DNA of 50,442 nucleotides, from the NCBI GenBank assembly GCA_024232355.1, contig JAAEPW010000436.1, positions 1 through 50,442 of the forward strand, written 5' to 3'. Below the pieces are notes generated by a model that saw only the letters and a list, made by a program, of their open reading frames with translations, made no database searches and was not told the origin of the DNA. Shown here one piece after another: positions 26,861-35,802 of the stretch. Position 1 is the stretch's first letter, and every line of letters begins with the position of its first letter. The position numbers and the translations under genes are program-made. This DNA comes from Chloroflexota bacterium. GTDB taxonomy: Bacteria > Chloroflexota > Anaerolineae > B4-G1.

Positions 26861-27609
26861 TCCCCGTTATCCTCGTCCTCATCCTGACGAAACAGGATAA
26901 ATCTTCGATAAGCCTCGGCATAGGGCACGCCGACCTTTGCCCCGTGCTCGGTGGCCCACTCGCGGACCATCTCATCCGGGTCCCAATCGTCTGGGAACTG
27001 GCTGGTGTGCTGCCTCAGCGCCTCGATTTTGAGGTCTATCGTGTCGGTGATGTCGATCCAGGTATTCGGCTCCATAGTGGATGAGACGAAAACTTGGGTC
27101 ACGCGATGGGGTTCTAGGCCCTCCTCGCGTAGATCGCTAAAGACCAACGGCATGGCGGACGCCGGCGCGACGGCGTCGAGCGCGGCCTGCGCCACCGCCC
27201 GATGGTCTGGATGGTTGATATACCGGTCCTCGACAAAGAGGCGCGTCGGGTCGGAGCAAACGACGGTGTCCGGCTTGAAGCGGCGTATCTCGCGGACCAG
27301 GTCGCGGCGCAACGCCATTGTTGGCTCCACCTCGCCGTCGGGATGGTGCAAAAAGACGACGTCGTTCACGCCGGCTGTTCGAGCGGCGGCGCGTTGTTCC
27401 GTTTCGCGGATATGGGCCAGTTCCTCGCGGGTGATGCCCGGTTGGTGGCTGCCAGCGTCTCCACTGGTAGCTATCACATACTGTACGCTGGCTCCCGCCT
27501 GCGCCCACTTGGCCGCCGTGCCCGCCATGACGAACTCGATGTCGTCCGGGTGAGCGGCGATGATCAATGCCCGTTCCGGGGGCAGGGGTTCTTTATAGGT
27601 TTCGTTCAT
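26857..27609 (-). CDS. PIG-L family deacetylase (LmbE-like)
   Basis: 250 residues. Zinc-site motifs are AAHPDDIEF (H20, D22, D23 region) and INHPDHRA. The family removes acetyl groups from N-acetylglucosamine-type sugars (GlcNAc-PI, mycothiol or bacillithiol precursors) or from antibiotics. It is the last of three leftward genes (histidine phosphatase, M28 peptidase, PIG-L) with gaps of 51-84 nt. Its stop lies inside an inverted-repeat arm. Confidence 0.92.
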   Translation of the reverse strand: MNETYKEPLPPERALIIAAHPDDIEFVMAGTAAKWAQAGASVQYVIATSGDAGSHQPGITREELAHIRETEQRAAARTAGVNDVVFLHHPDGEVEPTMALRRDLVREIRRFKPDTVVCSDPTRLFVEDRYINHPDHRAVAQAALDAVAPASAMPLVFSDLREEGLEPHRVTQVFVSSTMEPNTWIDITDTIDLKIEALRQHTSQFPDDWDPDEMVREWATEHGAKVGVPYAEAYRRFILFRQDEDEDNGD

Positions 27610-27660
27610 GTCTTAAAAATTCTCCAAGATGTTTGTTAATAGTCCACGATTTTTGCCAAC

Positions 27661-29034
27661 CTACTCAAATGGCCACTTGTTCTGCGCCCTGAGGGATTCC
27701 TCCAAGCCGTGGTCGAGCAAGATTTGCTCGATCTCGTCTGAAGAACGCCGACGGCCAATGGCTTCTTGGTGATTGGCCAGGCGCAGCACTAACCGGGCGG
27801 CGACCATAGCGCTCTCCCGCAACTCGACCTCGCTCACCTTGTCCAACGTGTCGGCCATGGTGTGGCCAAAGCCACGTCCCAGGCCCGGCGGACGGCGGGC
27901 AAACATAAAACTGACCGGCACGCCGCGCAAAAAATACGGAAAGTGGTCCGAAGCAGGTTCTACCCGATTGTTCAATTCCAAGGGATAACCCATCTCGCGT
28001 GCCATTTGAGCAAATAGGGGCTGCAACTCGTCTATCCCTTGCAGCGCCAGGCCGCGCCCGCTGCCCATCGCGCCGCCGTCCAGGTTGAGCATGAATTCCA
28101 CGGGAGCGATGTCTGCGTCGCTCATCCCATTGACGTAAAGGGTCGAGCCGAACACGCCCAGTTCCTCGGCCGCATAGGTCTCAAAACGGATCGTGCGCTC
28201 CAGTTGACCGGACAATGGGGCAAACACGCGAGCCAACTCCATCACCAACGCCGTGCCCGAGGCATCATCCACCGCACCCTGGCTGATGTCGTGCCCGTCA
28301 TAGTGTGCGCCGATCACGATGACGGCGTCATCCCGACGGCCCGGCACCTCGCCGATGACGTGGCTGAGCTGGGTCGGCCCGGTCTGGTTAGTCAGCCGCA
28401 TCTCTAGCGTGACCGGTTGGCCGCCTCGCATCAGCCGCTGGATCACAAACCCATCCTCGTGGCTGAGTCCCACCGCCGGAATCTCGGCCAATCTGCCAGG
28501 ACGCAGGCTGCCGGTCGGGGCCAACATGCCGGGCAAGTGGTTGACGAACAGGAATCCCGCCGCGCCGCCAGCCAGCGCGTGCCCATATTTCTCGCGGCGG
28601 TGAACCCATCGTCCGTGAGAGGGACTGTCGGTGTTGGCCATAACAAACTTGTCTGCGATCCTGCCCTCTTTGGCGGCGTACTCTCTTTTGGTGCCCAGCC
28701 CCACACTCACCACTTGAGCGCGCAGTCCATCTGGGGGCGTGCTGGGCGAATAGACCAGGGAAATGGTGGAGGGCAGCTCCTTTTGGTCTGGTTCGACGAT
28801 GTGTAAACTTGCTTCGCCTCGTGTCCAGCCCTCGTAATCGAATGTGGCCAGCCGCACCTGTTCGAGACCATAGTCGGTGAACTTGTTCCGGATAAAGTCC
28901 CGTGCTTGGCGCTCGCTCTCTGTCCCGGCGAAACGACTGCCAAAATCGCACAAGTGCTCCACGTTGGCATACACATCCGGCGACGTCCAAATCTCGCCGA
29001 TGATTTGTTTTTCCAGTTTTCGTTGATCTGTCAT
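27661..29034 (-). CDS. M28 family zinc metallopeptidase with PA-type insert
   Basis: 457 residues without a clear signal peptide. Ligands and catalytic residues of an M28 aminopeptidase are present: IGAHYDGHDISQGAVDDASG split as GAHYDGHD (Zn His) and VDDASGT (bridging Asp), AAEELGVFGS (catalytic Glu and Zn Glu), LNLDGGAMG (Zn Asp) and FGHTMADT (Zn His). A PA-like insert (about 95-215) precedes the catalytic core. It should cleave N-terminal amino acids or a related amide. It sits between a histidine phosphatase and a PIG-L deacetylase in one leftward unit. Confidence 0.92.
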   Translation of the reverse strand: MTDQRKLEKQIIGEIWTSPDVYANVEHLCDFGSRFAGTESERQARDFIRNKFTDYGLEQVRLATFDYEGWTRGEASLHIVEPDQKELPSTISLVYSPSTPPDGLRAQVVSVGLGTKREYAAKEGRIADKFVMANTDSPSHGRWVHRREKYGHALAGGAAGFLFVNHLPGMLAPTGSLRPGRLAEIPAVGLSHEDGFVIQRLMRGGQPVTLEMRLTNQTGPTQLSHVIGEVPGRRDDAVIVIGAHYDGHDISQGAVDDASGTALVMELARVFAPLSGQLERTIRFETYAAEELGVFGSTLYVNGMSDADIAPVEFMLNLDGGAMGSGRGLALQGIDELQPLFAQMAREMGYPLELNNRVEPASDHFPYFLRGVPVSFMFARRPPGLGRGFGHTMADTLDKVSEVELRESAMVAARLVLRLANHQEAIGRRRSSDEIEQILLDHGLEESLRAQNKWPFE

Positions 29035-29056
29035 TTATTATCTCCCTCATTTTCTC

Positions 29057-29103
29057 GGACACAGATTTCACAGATGAACACAGATACAGAAAAATCTGTG
29101 TCC
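29057..29103. repeat. 11-bp inverted repeat upstream of the M28 gene
   Basis: GGACACAGATT and AATCTGTGTCC are perfect inverted copies around a loop containing further CACAGAT repeats. It lies between the histidine phosphatase and M28 genes, 23 nt before the M28 start, and could act as a transcript processing or attenuation hairpin. Confidence 0.5.
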
Positions 29104-29118
29104 AGAAAGGATTTGTAA

Positions 29119-29823
29119 TCAGGAAACCAACTCTGGCGGCAGGTGATGCACCGAGTTCAAATACTCGACGTCCAGATGCCCATCGCTGTGAAAACCGATC
29201 CAAGTAATAGCCGTACTCAAGTGATGGTAGTACACGTCATAGTTCAGCGTTTGCTTAAATAATGTCTTGAGCAAGGTGTCGATAAAAGTGCCATGAGTCA
29301 CTATTGCGATCCGTTCATCGTTGGCAGCCCACCCGCGCAATACGTTTGCTACCCTGAGCGCGCGCTCGTGAAAGGCCGACCGGATCTCTTGCCCCGGATA
29401 GTGCCACCAGCCTTGCTCGGTGATGCCGTCCGGCAGGATATAGTTCGGGAACGCAGTCAGAATCTCTGTCCGCATCTTGCCCGGATAACCGACGACGCCC
29501 TCAGCTCCGTGATCCAGAAAAATGCCGCCACGTTCATGGATATCTATCCAGACCTCGGGCAATAGTCCCAATGCCTGCCCGATCTGTTGGGCCGTTTGCA
29601 GCGATCTCCACATCGCGCTACAGTATAGCCGGGTGATGCCATGCCCTTGACTAGGGGATTTCTTTTTCCACGGCGTGGCAAGTATCCCGTTGGACAGGTA
29701 TTGGGCGACGATTTCGGCTTGACGTTGGCCCAGTTCCGTCAACAGGGGATCGCGCACCCGGTTCCGGTGGTCGGCCAACGCATTATTGGTCGACTGGGCG
29801 TGGCGAATGATGAAAAGTTCCAT
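29119..29823 (-). CDS. Histidine phosphatase (phosphoglycerate mutase-like) family protein
   Basis: 234 residues from ATG 29823, which begins directly with the family motif LFIIRHAQST (phospho-accepting His) and has GGAGG 11 nt upstream; longer starts at 29841 or 29913 would overlap the divergent promoter. Other motifs: LTELGQRQA, LYCSAMWRSLQTA and the second catalytic His in IVTHGTF. RHAQ replaces the commoner RHGE, as in several members. The phosphate substrate is unknown. Confidence 0.87.
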   Translation of the reverse strand: MELFIIRHAQSTNNALADHRNRVRDPLLTELGQRQAEIVAQYLSNGILATPWKKKSPSQGHGITRLYCSAMWRSLQTAQQIGQALGLLPEVWIDIHERGGIFLDHGAEGVVGYPGKMRTEILTAFPNYILPDGITEQGWWHYPGQEIRSAFHERALRVANVLRGWAANDERIAIVTHGTFIDTLLKTLFKQTLNYDVYYHHLSTAITWIGFHSDGHLDVEYLNSVHHLPPELVS

Positions 29824-29841
29824 ATAGTCGTATGCCTCCAT

Positions 29842-29870
29842 TTGACAGGTAACGCAATGCGCGGTAGTAT
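29842..29870 (+). promoter_or_regulatory. Promoter of the second PIG-L gene
   Basis: TTGACA, 17 nt, TAGTAT, about 46 nt before ATG 29917. A further TACAAT lies at 29873. Confidence 0.65.
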
Positions 29871-29916
29871 GGTACAATGTGAAACGTGAAACATCTCGAT
29901 AGGAGACGTGCACTTT

Positions 29917-30615
29917 ATGTCTGAAACATCAGATTCATTGACCCGTGTGATGGTGATCGCCGCACATCCCGACGATCCCGAATTTGGCTGCGCCGGTACC
30001 ATCGTCAAGTGGGCGCAATCTGGCAAAACGATCACCTATGTGCTGCTGACCAGCGGTGACAAGGGCAGCCACGATCCCGACTTGCGCCCCGGTCGACTGG
30101 CCGCTCTGCGCGAAGAAGAGCAGCGGGCCGCCGCGCAAGAACTGGGCGTCGAACAGGTGATCTTTTTGCGCTATCCCGATGGTTTGTTAGAGAACACCCT
30201 CGAACTGCGCCGCCGGTTGTCCAGCATCATCCGCCAGCACAGGCCGCACATCGTGCTGACCATCGACCCGTGGCGGCCCTACCAACTCCATCCCGACCAC
30301 CGCGCCGCAGGCCAGGCCGCATTGGACGCTATCTATGCTGCCCGCGAGTGGTACGTTTTTCCCGAACAACTGGTGGGCGAGGTAGAGCCTTGGCGCGTCA
30401 AGGAAGCGTATTTGTTTTGGACCAATAACGCCGATTACTGGGAAGACATTACCCAATGCATCGACACCCGCTTCTCCGCGCTAGCACGACACGCCAGCCA
30501 AGTGGGTCTGAATATGGACAAACTGACCGAGCGAATTCGCAACCGGACTCGTGAAGCGGGCAAAGAGGCCGGGTACGAGTATGCCGAAGGGTTCAAGCGT
30601 TTCCAATTTCGATGA
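29917..30615 (+). CDS. PIG-L family deacetylase
   Basis: 232 residues from ATG 29917 (AGGAG 11 nt upstream; a GTG at 29908 is too close to that site). Zinc motifs are VIAAHPDDPEFG (16-20) and LHPDHRA, with LTSGDKGSHDPD and FLRYPDG between them. It is about as close to the leftward copy at 26857 (shared ATSGDAGSH/LTSGDKGSH, YPDG/HPDG) as expected for paralogues. It is divergent from the histidine phosphatase gene. Confidence 0.92.
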   Translation: MSETSDSLTRVMVIAAHPDDPEFGCAGTIVKWAQSGKTITYVLLTSGDKGSHDPDLRPGRLAALREEEQRAAAQELGVEQVIFLRYPDGLLENTLELRRRLSSIIRQHRPHIVLTIDPWRPYQLHPDHRAAGQAALDAIYAAREWYVFPEQLVGEVEPWRVKEAYLFWTNNADYWEDITQCIDTRFSALARHASQVGLNMDKLTERIRNRTREAGKEAGYEYAEGFKRFQFR

Positions 30616-30853
30616 ACCAACCCACACTTGGCAGCCAATTGTACCGGAATCGGCGTGAACTGCAAGTAAGGCTTTTCCAGTTTTCGAGTCCTCCCAAAAT
30701 TTACTGAGAAAAAGCTCGTAAATTGCACGCGAGTTCCAAGATAACCGCAAGCTCGAGGAATTCCGTCACAATTTACCTCTTCAAGGTGTTGTTGACTGCA
30801 TCACAAAATCTGTTTGGGAGATTTATTTCTCTAGAATTCCCTAACACCCTGCT

Positions 30854-30881
30854 TTGACCAGCCCCCGATATGTGTTATCAT
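30854..30881 (+). promoter_or_regulatory. Promoter of the third PIG-L gene
   Basis: TTGACC, 16 nt, TATCAT, 31 nt before TTG 30913. The preceding 240 nt show nothing I can name. Confidence 0.6.
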
Positions 30882-30912
30882 AGACACCATCTCTTGAAAA
30901 ACGGAGGTCGCC

Positions 30913-31728
30913 TTGAACACACAGACCTTGATGGCCATTTTTGCACATCCCGATGACGAAGCCTTTGGCACCGGAGGCATACTGACAAAGTATGCGGCCC
31001 AAGGGTACGACGTTCACCTGGTCACCGCTACGCGTGGCGAAGCGGGACAAGTGGCCGAATCGAACATGTCCACCATTGCCAACTTGCCCTATGTGAGAGA
31101 GCAGGAACTATGCTGTGCGTGTGAAACCTATGGCATCCACCCACCACACTTTTTGGATTACGTAGACGGTCAACTGCCCATCGTCCACCAGGGGCAGGCC
31201 GTGGGCAAGCTGGTGCGCATCATCCGCGAAATCAAACCTCAGGTCGTGGTCACCTTTGGGCCCGACGGCATCTATGGCCACTATGACCACATCGCCATCC
31301 ACCGCTGGGCCACCATCGCCGTGAACTTGGCCGTCGATCACGATTGCTTTCCCGATCAATTGTCCGGGGTTTGCCAGCCGCACCAGGTGAGCAAGGTCTA
31401 TTTTCGCACCCTGCCCAAAGAGCAGTTGGCGACCATGTCTGAAGGAGATGAGCCAGCAGCGGTGATGATGGACGGCGTGCCCTTTTACTTTGCCGGGCGG
31501 CCGAGCCACGAGATCACGACCGTCATCGACGTGAGCGATTATGCCGAGGCCAAACTGAACGGCATCCGCTGTCACGCTACCCAAGTCGCTCCCGACAGCC
31601 CCTTTTTCGAGACGCCTGACGAAATGATGCAACAGCCCTGGTTCCAGACTGAGCACTTTGTCTTGGCCCATTCAACCGTCGGTTGGCCCGAGGTTGTTGA
31701 AACCGATCTGTTCGCCAGGCTGAAATAA
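30913..31728 (+). CDS. PIG-L family deacetylase (MshB/BshB-like)
   Basis: 271 residues from TTG 30913, chosen for GGAGG 5 nt upstream. Zinc motifs: IFAHPDDEAFGTGG (11-15) and YGHYDHIAIHRW. The HPDDEAFG/TRGEAG form places it in a subgroup different from the two other copies here and nearer to MshB/BshB enzymes of low-molecular-weight thiol synthesis. The MFS gene follows after 13 nt, so the product or substrate may be exported. Thiol synthesis is inference only; no partner gene is present. Confidence 0.92.
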   Translation: MNTQTLMAIFAHPDDEAFGTGGILTKYAAQGYDVHLVTATRGEAGQVAESNMSTIANLPYVREQELCCACETYGIHPPHFLDYVDGQLPIVHQGQAVGKLVRIIREIKPQVVVTFGPDGIYGHYDHIAIHRWATIAVNLAVDHDCFPDQLSGVCQPHQVSKVYFRTLPKEQLATMSEGDEPAAVMMDGVPFYFAGRPSHEITTVIDVSDYAEAKLNGIRCHATQVAPDSPFFETPDEMMQQPWFQTEHFVLAHSTVGWPEVVETDLFARLK

Positions 31729-31741
31729 CAACGAGGTCTAC

Positions 31742-32941
31742 ATGCCAACAACGAGCGCCATTGTCGAAAATCAACCGGCTGCTATGCCAGCCGAAACCGA
31801 GCAATTCCAAACCGGTCCCGTGCTAACCATTAGCGCCGGGCACGCAGTTCACGATTCTTATTCCGCTTTTCTGCCGTCTCTCTTGCCGGTCTTTATCGAG
31901 AACTTGAGCCTTTCCAATACCCAAGCCGGGTTACTGTCGGTCTTTATGCAAGGGCCGTCGCTGCTTCAGCCCTTTATCGGTCATCTAGCCGACCGTATCA
32001 GCCTGCGCGCCTTGTTCATCCTGGCCCCGGCAGTGACCGCCGTGATGATGAGCCTCTTGGGCCTAGCGCCCGCCTATGGTTTTCTCGCCATGCTCTTGGT
32101 GGTCGTCGGCATAAGCTCGGCCAGCCTGCATGCCGTGGGGCCGGTGGTCGCCGGAAATCTATCGGGAAAGAACCTGGGCCGGGGCATGGGTTTTTGGATG
32201 GTCGGCGGCGAGTTGGGCCGCACTTTGGGGCCGCTCGTGGTCGTTAGCGCCATCCAGTTGCTGACTTTGAAAGGCACGCCCTGGTTGATGATTGGGGGCA
32301 TTTTGACGTCATTTTTGTTATCCGTCCAACTCAGGGGAGTGTCTGGCCGTCCGTTGAACGCCGGACAGGGACTTTCCTGGCAGGATGCACTGCGAACGAT
32401 GGCACCGCTCTTGCTCCCCTTGAGTGGTATTCTCATCGTGCGTGGTTTCATGATGTCGGCCCTGACAACCTATCTGCCCACCTTTATGAAGGAAGGGGGC
32501 GCTGATCTTTGGCTCGCTGGCGCGGCTCTTTCGGTTCTGGAGGGTGCGGGAGTGGTGGGGGCGCTGTTGGGCGGCTCTATCAGCGACCGGTTGGGCCGTC
32601 GATTGGTCATTTTTATTTCTCTAGCAGTGACGCCGCTCCTCATGTTTGCATTCCTGGCAGTAAATGGCTGGCTGCAGTTTCTGTTCTTGCTGTTGATGGG
32701 TTTCACATCTTTATCCGTCACCCCGGTCATCATGGCGATGGTGCAAGAGAGCTTTCCCAAGAACCGGGCGTTGGCCAACGGCGTCTATATGGCCTTGGGG
32801 TTTGCCATCCGCTCTGGGATGATCGTGGCGTGGGGCGCTCTGGGAGATTGGCTGGGGCTGCGTTGGGCCTTTATGGCTAGCGCCATCGCCCCGTTTCTGG
32901 GGCTGCCTCTCGTCATTCTGCTGCCCAAGCGTTCGAACTAG
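31742..32941 (+). CDS. MFS transporter, fosmidomycin-resistance (Fsr)-like
   Basis: 399 residues, about 12 helices. The N-terminal signature GHAVHDSYSAFLPSLLP and the loop GHLADRISLR, with a second-half SDRLGRRLVI, fit the Fsr-type drug or metabolite exporters. It is co-transcribed with the PIG-L gene (13-nt gap), pointing to export of a small molecule or to self-resistance. Confidence 0.87.
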   Translation: MPTTSAIVENQPAAMPAETEQFQTGPVLTISAGHAVHDSYSAFLPSLLPVFIENLSLSNTQAGLLSVFMQGPSLLQPFIGHLADRISLRALFILAPAVTAVMMSLLGLAPAYGFLAMLLVVVGISSASLHAVGPVVAGNLSGKNLGRGMGFWMVGGELGRTLGPLVVVSAIQLLTLKGTPWLMIGGILTSFLLSVQLRGVSGRPLNAGQGLSWQDALRTMAPLLLPLSGILIVRGFMMSALTTYLPTFMKEGGADLWLAGAALSVLEGAGVVGALLGGSISDRLGRRLVIFISLAVTPLLMFAFLAVNGWLQFLFLLLMGFTSLSVTPVIMAMVQESFPKNRALANGVYMALGFAIRSGMIVAWGALGDWLGLRWAFMASAIAPFLGLPLVILLPKRSN

Positions 32942-33030
32942 CCCACTTTTGATCGACACACTTCCACATTTGCTCAACTGTGCCACCGGCCGCAGACTTG
33001 CGCGGGATGGTTTAGCAGGGTAGAATTAGT

Positions 33031-33103
33031 AAGCGGTTTAGGCGGCCTCCGCCCGTTAACCGCCTCTTGAGCCAAAATGGTGGGTAGAAACCCCACCCTA
33101 CAA
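33031..33103. repeat. Two hairpins downstream of the MFS gene
   Basis: AGCGGTTTAGGCGG pairs with CCGCCCGTTAACCGCC (imperfect), then GGTGGG/CCCACC forms a second hairpin near 33082-33102. They may end the MFS transcript or lie in the leader of the UDP-glucose dehydrogenase gene; no strong T run follows. Confidence 0.4.
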
Positions 33104-33150
33104 TAACACATACACCGTAGCAACAAACAAAAAATAACAAGGAGAGTCAA

Positions 33151-34524
33151 ATGGCAAATATTCTTTGTATTGGCGCGGGTTACGTTGGTGGACCAACGAT
33201 GGCCGTCATCGCCAAAAATTGTCCCCAACACCGGGTCGTGGTCGTCGACATCAACGAGGCAAAGATCGCGGCGTGGCAATCAGACCAGCTTCCGATCTAT
33301 GAACCTGGTTTGAAAGAGGTCGTGCTCGCCGCCCTCAACAGGAACCTATTCTTTTCCACCGAGGTTGATCGTCACATTGCCAAAGCTGACATCATTTTCG
33401 TCAGCGTGAACACCCCGACCAAAACTTTTGGTCACGGGGCTGGCAAAGCAGCAGACTTGCAGTATTGGGAAAAGACGGCACGCCAGATCCTGGAAAACTC
33501 AACGTCGCCCAAGATCGTGATCGAAAAGAGCACCCTGCCCGTGCGCACCGCCCACGCGATGGAGCGGATTCTGGATTCCAACGCCAAGGGAATCCATTTC
33601 GACATCCTTTCCAACCCCGAATTTTTGGCCGAGGGTTCCGCCATTCGCGATTTGGAAGAGCCGGACCGGGTGCTGATCGGCGGACGGGAGACCCCATCTG
33701 GTCAAAAGGCTATCCAGACCATCGTGGACATCTATGCCGAGTGGGTTCCCTTGGCGCGCATCGTCACCACCAATCTGTGGTCCAGCGAACTGTCCAAGCT
33801 GGTCGCCAACGCTTTCCTGGCACAACGTATCTCTTCTATCAACGCCATTTCGAATCTCTGCGAGCAGACCGAGGCGGATATCGCAGAGGTCGCCTATGCC
33901 GTTGGTATGGACAGCCGCATTGGCCCCCACTTTTTGCGGGCCAGCGTGGGCTTTGGCGGCTCTTGCTTTAAAAAGGACATTTTGAATCTGGTCTACTTGT
34001 GCGAGCATTATGGGCTGTACGAAGTGGCCGCCTATTGGGAACAAGTCGTCACAATGAACGAGTACCAGCAGACGAACTTTGTGCTCAAGATGGTGGATGC
34101 CATGTTCAATACCGTTGCCGACAAGCGCATCGCGCTCTTTGGCGCTGCGTTCAAGGCCAACACCAGCGACACCCGCGAATCGCCCGCCCTGGCCGTCTGC
34201 CAGACGCTATTGGCAGAGCGGGCCAATGTGGTCATGAGTGACCCCTACGCGCTGGACAATGCCCGCGCCGATCTGGGTGAGGCCGCCGAACGGGTGATTT
34301 TTGAGCCAGATCCCTACGCCGCTGCCGAGGGAGCCCACGCCATCGCCATCCTCACCGAGTGGTCTCAATATACCGAGTTAGATTATGAGGCCATTTTCGA
34401 TTCGATGGTCAAGCCCGCCTTTGTCTTTGATGGCCGCAATATTTTGGATCACCAAAAACTTTACGAGATCGGTTTCAACGTTTACGCTGTGGGCAAACCG
34501 CCGCTCACCAATTTTGTGAATTGA
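33151..34524 (+). CDS. ugd: UDP-glucose 6-dehydrogenase
   Basis: 457 residues; AAGGAGAG precedes the ATG. It oxidises UDP-glucose to UDP-glucuronate. Motifs: ILCIGAGYVGGPTMAV (NAD-binding), VSVNTPTK, EKSTLPV, NPEFLAEGSA, the central SELSKLVANAFLAQRIS, and FGGSCFKKD with catalytic C272. The C-terminal domain has FKANTSDTRESP and FDGRNI. The spacing and length resemble the eukaryote-like UGDH group. It could feed the glycan operon at the left. The Rho gene follows after 39 nt. Confidence 0.95.
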   Translation: MANILCIGAGYVGGPTMAVIAKNCPQHRVVVVDINEAKIAAWQSDQLPIYEPGLKEVVLAALNRNLFFSTEVDRHIAKADIIFVSVNTPTKTFGHGAGKAADLQYWEKTARQILENSTSPKIVIEKSTLPVRTAHAMERILDSNAKGIHFDILSNPEFLAEGSAIRDLEEPDRVLIGGRETPSGQKAIQTIVDIYAEWVPLARIVTTNLWSSELSKLVANAFLAQRISSINAISNLCEQTEADIAEVAYAVGMDSRIGPHFLRASVGFGGSCFKKDILNLVYLCEHYGLYEVAAYWEQVVTMNEYQQTNFVLKMVDAMFNTVADKRIALFGAAFKANTSDTRESPALAVCQTLLAERANVVMSDPYALDNARADLGEAAERVIFEPDPYAAAEGAHAIAILTEWSQYTELDYEAIFDSMVKPAFVFDGRNILDHQKLYEIGFNVYAVGKPPLTNFVN

Positions 34525-34563
34525 ATCCGTTAAATCCTGCATATCCGTGTTAGGGGGAAATTT

Positions 34564-35676
34564 ATGTCAGACGTTGCCAGCGGCATACTGAAACGCACAA
34601 AAAAGGGTGCATTTTTGTTCGACCCGGCGCAGGCGTTCCGGCCCCAGTCGGACCAAGTGTCGATACCGGCCCAATTTGTACAGGAATATAATCTTGTTGT
34701 GGGTGCGACCGTCACTGGCCCCGTGCAAAAGGGGAAAAGAGGACTTGAAATGGTCGCGGTAGAATCGGTCTGCGGCCTAAAGCCGGAGGCATTCCGCGAG
34801 CGCACGCCATACACAAACCTGGTCGCCATAGACCCGTGCGAACGGTTCCGTCTGGCCGCCGCAGGTGATAAAAGCATGCGCGTCGTGGACCTTGTGGCAC
34901 CCATCGGTAAGGGGACGCGAGGCCTGATCGTCTCGCCGCCCAAGGCTGGCAAGACCATGCTGCTAGAAAAGATGGCCCAAGGCATCCGCGCCGACGATCC
35001 GGACACACGCGTCGTCATCCTGTTGATCAGCGAGCGACCTGAAGAGGTGACGCACTTTCGCCGCACCGTGGATGCCGAGGTCTTTGCCAGCTCCAACGAT
35101 CAGAGCGTGCGGGAACACGTCGAGTTATCCGAACTGATGCTGGCGCACATTCGCGTCGAGCTTGAGTGTGGCCGCGACGTGGTGGTGTTGGTGGACAGCC
35201 TCACACGCATGGCGCGGACTTTTAATCTCAAAGGTTCGGGACGAGGCCGAGGGCGCAGTCTCTCCGGCGGCATGGAGGCTGGCGCGCTGGAGATTCCGCG
35301 CCGATTCTTTGGACTGGCGCGCAACGTCGAAGATGGCGGCTCGGTGACTATCCTAGCCACCGCCCTGATCGATACGGGTTCGCGGATGGATCAATTGATC
35401 TTTGAAGAGTTCAAGGGTACCGGCAACAGCGAGATCGTTCTCGACCGTTCGCTGGCCCAATCGCGCATATTCCCCGCCGTTGATATATCGGCCAGCGGAA
35501 CGCGCAAAGACGCCCTGCTCTACGGTCCAGACGATGGCCCGCGAATCGACACCCTTCGACGCGGGTGGGCGGAGCGCGGGCCCAAGAATGCACTGCTCTC
35601 GCTGTTAAAGCTTTTGGACAGATACCCCACCAACGAGGAATTGCTACAGAGTACGCCCGTGGGGATGGATTACTGA
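34564..35676 (+). CDS. rho: Transcription termination factor Rho, short form lacking the N-terminal extension
   Basis: 370 residues; standard Rho has about 420 or more. It begins directly with the RNA-binding cold-shock-like part ([14 protein letters not shown]) and lacks the Rho_N helix bundle. The ATPase core is complete: [20 protein letters not shown] (P-loop 124-131), [11 protein letters not shown] (catalytic Glu kept; the usual preceding Asp is Ser156), [13 protein letters not shown], the Q-loop [24 protein letters not shown] and arginine finger SGTRK. The C-terminal helices are short. Whether this is the only Rho of the cell or a paralogue cannot be told. It follows ugd by 39 nt. Confidence 0.9.
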   Translation: MSDVASGILKRTKKGAFLFDPAQAFRPQSDQVSIPAQFVQEYNLVVGATVTGPVQKGKRGLEMVAVESVCGLKPEAFRERTPYTNLVAIDPCERFRLAAAGDKSMRVVDLVAPIGKGTRGLIVSPPKAGKTMLLEKMAQGIRADDPDTRVVILLISERPEEVTHFRRTVDAEVFASSNDQSVREHVELSELMLAHIRVELECGRDVVVLVDSLTRMARTFNLKGSGRGRGRSLSGGMEAGALEIPRRFFGLARNVEDGGSVTILATALIDTGSRMDQLIFEEFKGTGNSEIVLDRSLAQSRIFPAVDISASGTRKDALLYGPDDGPRIDTLRRGWAERGPKNALLSLLKLLDRYPTNEELLQSTPVGMDY

Positions 35677-35683
35677 GATCGTC

Positions 35684-35780
35684 AAGACCTGCCAGGTTTT
35701 CATAGAGCTTTTGTAAATCAGATTTAACCTGATTAGCATGTGTGTTCGTTCAAAAGTGTCTCGTAAAATCTGGCAGGTCT
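35684..35780. repeat. Nested inverted repeat between rho and the phosphatase gene
   Basis: AGACCTGCCAGGTTTT and AAAATCTGGCAGGTCT pair at 15 of 16 positions, with an inner AATCAG/CTGATT pair in the loop. The whole 97-nt unit could fold into a two-level hairpin and act as a terminator or processing site, or be a small dispersed element. Confidence 0.6.
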
Positions 35781-35802
35781 GATTTAGTGGAGGCCAGCAC
35801 TG

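Noticed and set aside
29057..29103. Intrinsic terminator of the histidine phosphatase gene
   Set aside because: The 11-bp stem is AT-rich with a long loop and no T run on the relevant strand, so it is listed only as a repeat.
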